Source of the DNA: an uncultured bacterium
GTDB taxonomy: Bacteria; Bipolaricaulota; Bipolaricaulia; UBA7950; UBA9294
Reading direction: 5' to 3'
Assembly: GCA_903839615.1 (NCBI GenBank)
Contig: CAIMCX010000060.1
Span: 1 to 34,645 of the forward strand
DNA: 34,645 nucleotides
Of the stretch, positions 33,418 through 34,645 are shown in pieces. Made by a program: the position numbers and the translations under genes. Position 1 is the first letter of the stretch. The number at the start of each line of letters is the position of its first letter. The notes beneath the pieces are model-generated. The model did not search any database. It was not told the DNA's origin and was given only the letters and a program-made list of their open reading frames with translations.

Positions 33418-34645
33418 CTACGCCATTTTCCCCTGGTTCGCCCTTGAATGCATCTCCCCGCACGCGCCCGGCATGTGCCCGCGCACCACGCGGACGTCGC
33501 CGATGACGACCCCCGACTCGAGCGCGAAGACCGGATTGAGATCCAGCTCCATGAGATCAGGATAGCGGAACGGAAGCTGCGAGACCCGCGCGACAAGTGA
33601 CGCGAGCGCCTCGAGGTCCCGGCCGGGCCGGCCGCGGAAGGCGCCAAGCAAGGCGCGGCCGCGCAACTCATTGAGCATTCCTAGCGCCTCGCCTTCGCCG
33701 ATCGGAGCCACGCGAAGCGAGATATCACGAAGCGCTTCCGCCGCGATGCCGCCGAGACCGGCCGCGACGACCGGGCCGAACTGCGCGTCGCGCGAGATGC
33801 CGACCAGGACCTCGACTGCGTCTCGCACCATCGGGACGACCAGGACGCCGCCGAAGCCCAGATCCTTCGCCCGCTCGGACAACTCCCGGAACGCGGATCG
33901 AGCACCGACCTTGCTTGCCACGTCGAGCACGACGCCGCCTACGTCCGTCTTGTGAACGACGCCCGCAGCCACGGCCTTGACGGCGACGGGAAACCCGAGA
34001 GATCTTGCGGCTTCAGCCGCTGCCTTCGCCGTGCGAGCAAACAAGTGCGCAGGAACCGGGAGCCCCTCGTGTTCAAGCCAGTCCATTGCCTCGGGTTCCG
34101 ACAGGACCCGATCCGTGCCAGGAAGTGAGGACTCCGCGGGTTCGGGCGGAAAGGACTCACGTCGAGCCAGCCTCCTCGCTTCGTCGTTCGCGAGGAGTGC
34201 AAGAACCGCAACAGCCCGTTCCCCGGTCGGGAAGTCCGGCACGCCGCCGGCAATTAGCACGGGGAGCGCCGCGGCCGCCGTCTTCCCGGCCATGAACGTC
34301 GCAGCAACCGGCTTGCCCGTGACCTTCGCCGCTGTCACGATCCCGCGCGCGACGAGGGCCGCATCGAGGTACGGCGTGTTGACGTCGATGGCCACGGCCG
34401 CGTCGTATTCCTCGAGAGCCATCGACAGCACATCGCGGTACTCCGCTTCGCCACCCTGCACCGTGAGGTCGATCGGATTCCCAAGGCTGCAATAGGAGGG
34501 AAGCCTCTCCGCCAACCGACGGCGCAGGGTCGGGCTCGGCGCCGCGAGGTCGAGGCCGACGGCCTCGGCCGCGTCCGTGGAGAGCACGCCGGGACCTCCA
34601 GAGTTTGTGACGATGACAACCCGCTTTCCTCGGACAGGTGGAAAC
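33418..34645 (-). CDS. Acyl-CoA synthetase (NDP-forming) C-terminal part with ATP-grasp domain; runs off the right window edge
   Basis: Reading through the edge gives VVIVTNSGGPGVLSTDAAEA; SLGNPIDLT, FPVAVKAVAAGVVHKTDVGGVVLDV, FGPVVAAGLGGIAAEAL, MELDLNPVFAL. The ORF-track Met at 34587 is internal. Confidence 0.88.
   Translation of the reverse strand, partial: FPPVRGKRVVIVTNSGGPGVLSTDAAEAVGLDLAAPSPTLRRRLAERLPSYCSLGNPIDLTVQGGEAEYRDVLSMALEEYDAAVAIDVNTPYLDAALVARGIVTAAKVTGKPVAATFMAGKTAAAALPVLIAGGVPDFPTGERAVAVLALLANDEARRLARRESFPPEPAESSLPGTDRVLSEPEAMDWLEHEGLPVPAHLFARTAKAAAEAARSLGFPVAVKAVAAGVVHKTDVGGVVLDVASKVGARSAFRELSERAKDLGFGGVLVVPMVRDAVEVLVGISRDAQFGPVVAAGLGGIAAEALRDISLRVAPIGEGEALGMLNELRGRALLGAFRGRPGRDLEALASLVARVSQLPFRYPDLMELDLNPVFALESGVVIGDVRVVRGHMPGACGEMHSRANQGKMA

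Noticed and set aside
1-34645. CRISPR arrays, tRNA/rRNA genes, transposases or phage genes
   Set aside because: No regularly spaced direct repeats, cloverleaf-like tRNA sequences, IS ends or integrase motifs were noticed by eye; tRNAscan/CRISPR finder would be needed to exclude completely.

Overview
The window is GC-rich bacterial-type DNA, densely coding, with about 31 credible CDSs. I saw no tRNA, rRNA, CRISPR array or transposase. The left flank (1-7.9 kb) holds a GNAT fragment, bacterioferritin, a tandem-GNAT protein, a single-domain ABC-F-like ATPase, a polyferredoxin overlapping an aldehyde:ferredoxin oxidoreductase (AOR) gene, a PKD/beta-propeller lipoprotein and a hydantoinase-type amidohydrolase. 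The core is one strand-consistent minus-strand gene train of about 23 kb (31385 down to 7940), with most junctions stop/start-overlapped. In order it encodes: LacI regulator, DhnA/LsrF-type aldolase, secreted calcineurin-like phosphoesterase, sugar-type ABC binding protein, small SUOX-fold secreted protein, zinc alcohol dehydrogenase, two ABC permeases, NAD-kinase/AcoX-like kinase, a homolog of formylmethanofuran:H4MPT formyltransferase (Ftr), a homolog of methenyl-H4MPT cyclohydrolase (Mch), two tandem AOR-family tungsto/molybdo-enzymes, an SsnA-like amidohydrolase, a DHODH/PreA-like ferredoxin fusion, a second TrzA/SsnA-type amidohydrolase, a GlcD-like flavoprotein with a CCG-type Fe-S partner, an ADP-ribosylglycohydrolase-family protein and a ribokinase. 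The most interesting result is the co-occurrence of archaeal-type C1 enzymes (Ftr, Mch) with AORs, deaminase-type amidohydrolases, a PreA-like oxidoreductase and a nucleoside-hydrolase/ribokinase-like pair. No Fwd/Fhc, Fae or Mtd genes are in the window. I infer a candidate undescribed catabolic system for a ribosylated or phosphorylated N-heterocycle or cofactor with C1 (formyl) recovery. It appears to be controlled by a LacI repressor whose sigma70-like promoter and palindromic operator are visible at 31414-31470.
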